From Kribbella sp. CA-293567 (lineage in GTDB: Bacteria; Actinomycetota; Actinomycetes; Propionibacteriales; Kribbellaceae), in the NCBI RefSeq assembly GCF_027627575.1, contig NZ_CP114065.1, positions 310,001-374,000 of the forward strand: a stretch of DNA of 64,000 nucleotides. The letters are read 5' to 3'. The notes below the pieces were generated by a model. That model saw nothing but the letters and a program-made list of their open reading frames with translations. It did not search any database and had not been told where the DNA came from. The position numbers were made by a program, and so were the translations under genes. This document shows, piece after piece, positions 63,214-64,000 of this stretch (its first letter is position 1; every line of letters begins with the position of its first letter).

Positions 63214-64000
63214 ATGGGGTTCGAACCGTCCGCGAGGGCGCAGCAGCTGATCGAGCAGGTCGCCGAGTTCGTCCGGACCGAGATCGAGCCGGTCGAGGCC
63301 GAGCTGCACGCCGCGACCAAGGCCGCCGAGGATCCGTGGCTGCCGCAGCCCGTCTTCAAGGAGCTGCAGGCGAAGGCCCGTAAGCAGGGTTTGTGGAACC
63401 TCTTCCTCCCGCCCGCCGAGCACGGCAACGCGCAGTACGGCGCCAGCTCGGAGGAGGGGCTCAGCAACCTCGACTACGCCCCCATCGCGGAGCTGACCGG
63501 CCGGTCGTTCATCGCGCCGTACGTGTTCAACTGCAACGCCCCCGACACCGGCAACATGGAAGTCCTGCTCCGCTACGGCACCGACGAGCAGAAGCAACAG
63601 TGGCTGGAGCCCTTGCTGGACGGCGCGATCCGGTCCGCCTTCTGCATGACCGAGCCCGACGTCGCCTCCTCCGACGCGACCAACATGGCCGCCACCGCGA
63701 TCGTCGACGGCGACGAGGTCGTCATCAACGGCCGCAAGTGGTGGAGCACCGGCGTCGGCCACCCGGACTGCGAGCTGCTCATCTTCATGGGCCTCACCGA
63801 TCCCGACGCCCACCGGTACGCGCGCCACACGATGGTGCTCGTCCCGCGCGCCACCCCTGGCGTGAAGGTCGAGCGCCTGCTCCCCGCCATGAGCCGGTAC
63901 GACGAACCGCACGGCCACGGCGAGGTGTCCTTCACCGACGTTCGGGTGCCTGCCGCCAACATCCTGGTCGGCCCCGGTCGCGCTTTCGAGATCGCCCAGG
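63214..64000 (+). CDS. Acyl-CoA dehydrogenase, partial
   Basis: The first 262 residues of an FAD-dependent acyl-CoA dehydrogenase of the ACAD10/11-like type; the gene runs off the right edge. It has FCMTEPDVASSDATNM (the substrate and flavin motif), INGRKWWSTGVGHPDC and VSFTDVRVPAANIL. ATG 63214 has GGGGAG five bases upstream; GTG 63211 is in frame but too close. The family oxidises acyl-CoA to enoyl-CoA. Adjacent TetR and shared palindrome suggest control of lipid catabolism. Confidence 0.95.
   Translation, partial: MGFEPSARAQQLIEQVAEFVRTEIEPVEAELHAATKAAEDPWLPQPVFKELQAKARKQGLWNLFLPPAEHGNAQYGASSEEGLSNLDYAPIAELTGRSFIAPYVFNCNAPDTGNMEVLLRYGTDEQKQQWLEPLLDGAIRSAFCMTEPDVASSDATNMAATAIVDGDEVVINGRKWWSTGVGHPDCELLIFMGLTDPDAHRYARHTMVLVPRATPGVKVERLLPAMSRYDEPHGHGEVSFTDVRVPAANILVGPGRAFEIAQ

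Overview
The window is high-GC actinobacterial chromosome around the replication origin. Gene order (gyrA-gyrB-dciA-recF-gnd-dnaN-oriC-dnaA-rpmH-rnpA-yidD-yidC-jag-rsmG-parA-parB, then cwlM-trxA-trxB-anti-sigma-sigM-pseudokinase-murJ-DUF6049-pcnB), many GTG starts, leaderless promoters and a DLW-39 mini-gene with tRNA-Ile/tRNA-Ala behind gyrA point to Actinomycetia. The gene set, including DUF6049, separate pseudokinase and MurJ genes, and GH30 and PhoD secreted enzymes, looks most like a Kribbella-type member of the Propionibacteriales. The genus is inference.

Layout. 0-8.8 kb is accessory: a truncated epimerase, a pentapeptide-repeat protein, a VanZ-like protein, a G5/Excalibur lipoprotein, an aldo/keto reductase with a divergent AraC regulator, a YheO-type regulator coupled to a D-serine dehydratase-like enzyme, an esterase and two small surface proteins. 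8.8-15.2 kb (minus strand) is gyrB, gyrA, DUF3566, tRNA-Ile, DLW-39 and tRNA-Ala, closed by a UUCG terminator. 15.5-18.7 kb holds an operon of three membrane-anchored extracellular proteins and a polytopic membrane protein, functions unknown. 18.7-25 kb is dciA, recF, gnd, dnaN, the origin region and dnaA. 25.5-32.2 kb (plus strand) runs from rpmH to parB. 32.2-35.3 kb is a gene-poor interval with a 7-bp tandem array, a 27-bp tandem duplication and a parS-like site. 35.3-41 kb holds DUF3817, SURF1, Ddl, an aminotransferase, GNAT and small membrane genes. 41-43.5 kb is a PadR/MMPL efflux module. 43.5-55 kb is the envelope and redox block (CwlM, thioredoxin system with a SigR-type promoter, SigM and anti-sigma, pseudokinase, MurJ, DUF6049, CCA transferase). 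55-64 kb is accessory again: an AAA ATPase with a nuclease-like C-terminus behind an AT-rich palindromic promoter, PhoD with a candidate PHO box, a GH30 enzyme with a LacI regulator, and TetR with an acyl-CoA dehydrogenase that runs off the window.

How it works together. The central 13-32 kb encodes initiation (DnaA, DciA), the sliding clamp, gyrase, recombination repair (RecF) and chromosome segregation (ParAB). It carries DnaA boxes both at the origin and unexpectedly inside or beside parA/parB, and eight parS or parS-like sites between 28 and 55 kb. The 43-54 kb block joins cell-wall precursor control (CwlM, MurJ, pseudokinase) to redox stress (TrxAB) and an ECF sigma factor. The most notable unexplained features are the 3.1-kb gene-poor interval after parB, the long repetitive N-terminus of ParA, the AT-rich palindrome controlling the ATPase/nuclease-like gene, and several operator-like repeats that overlap start codons.
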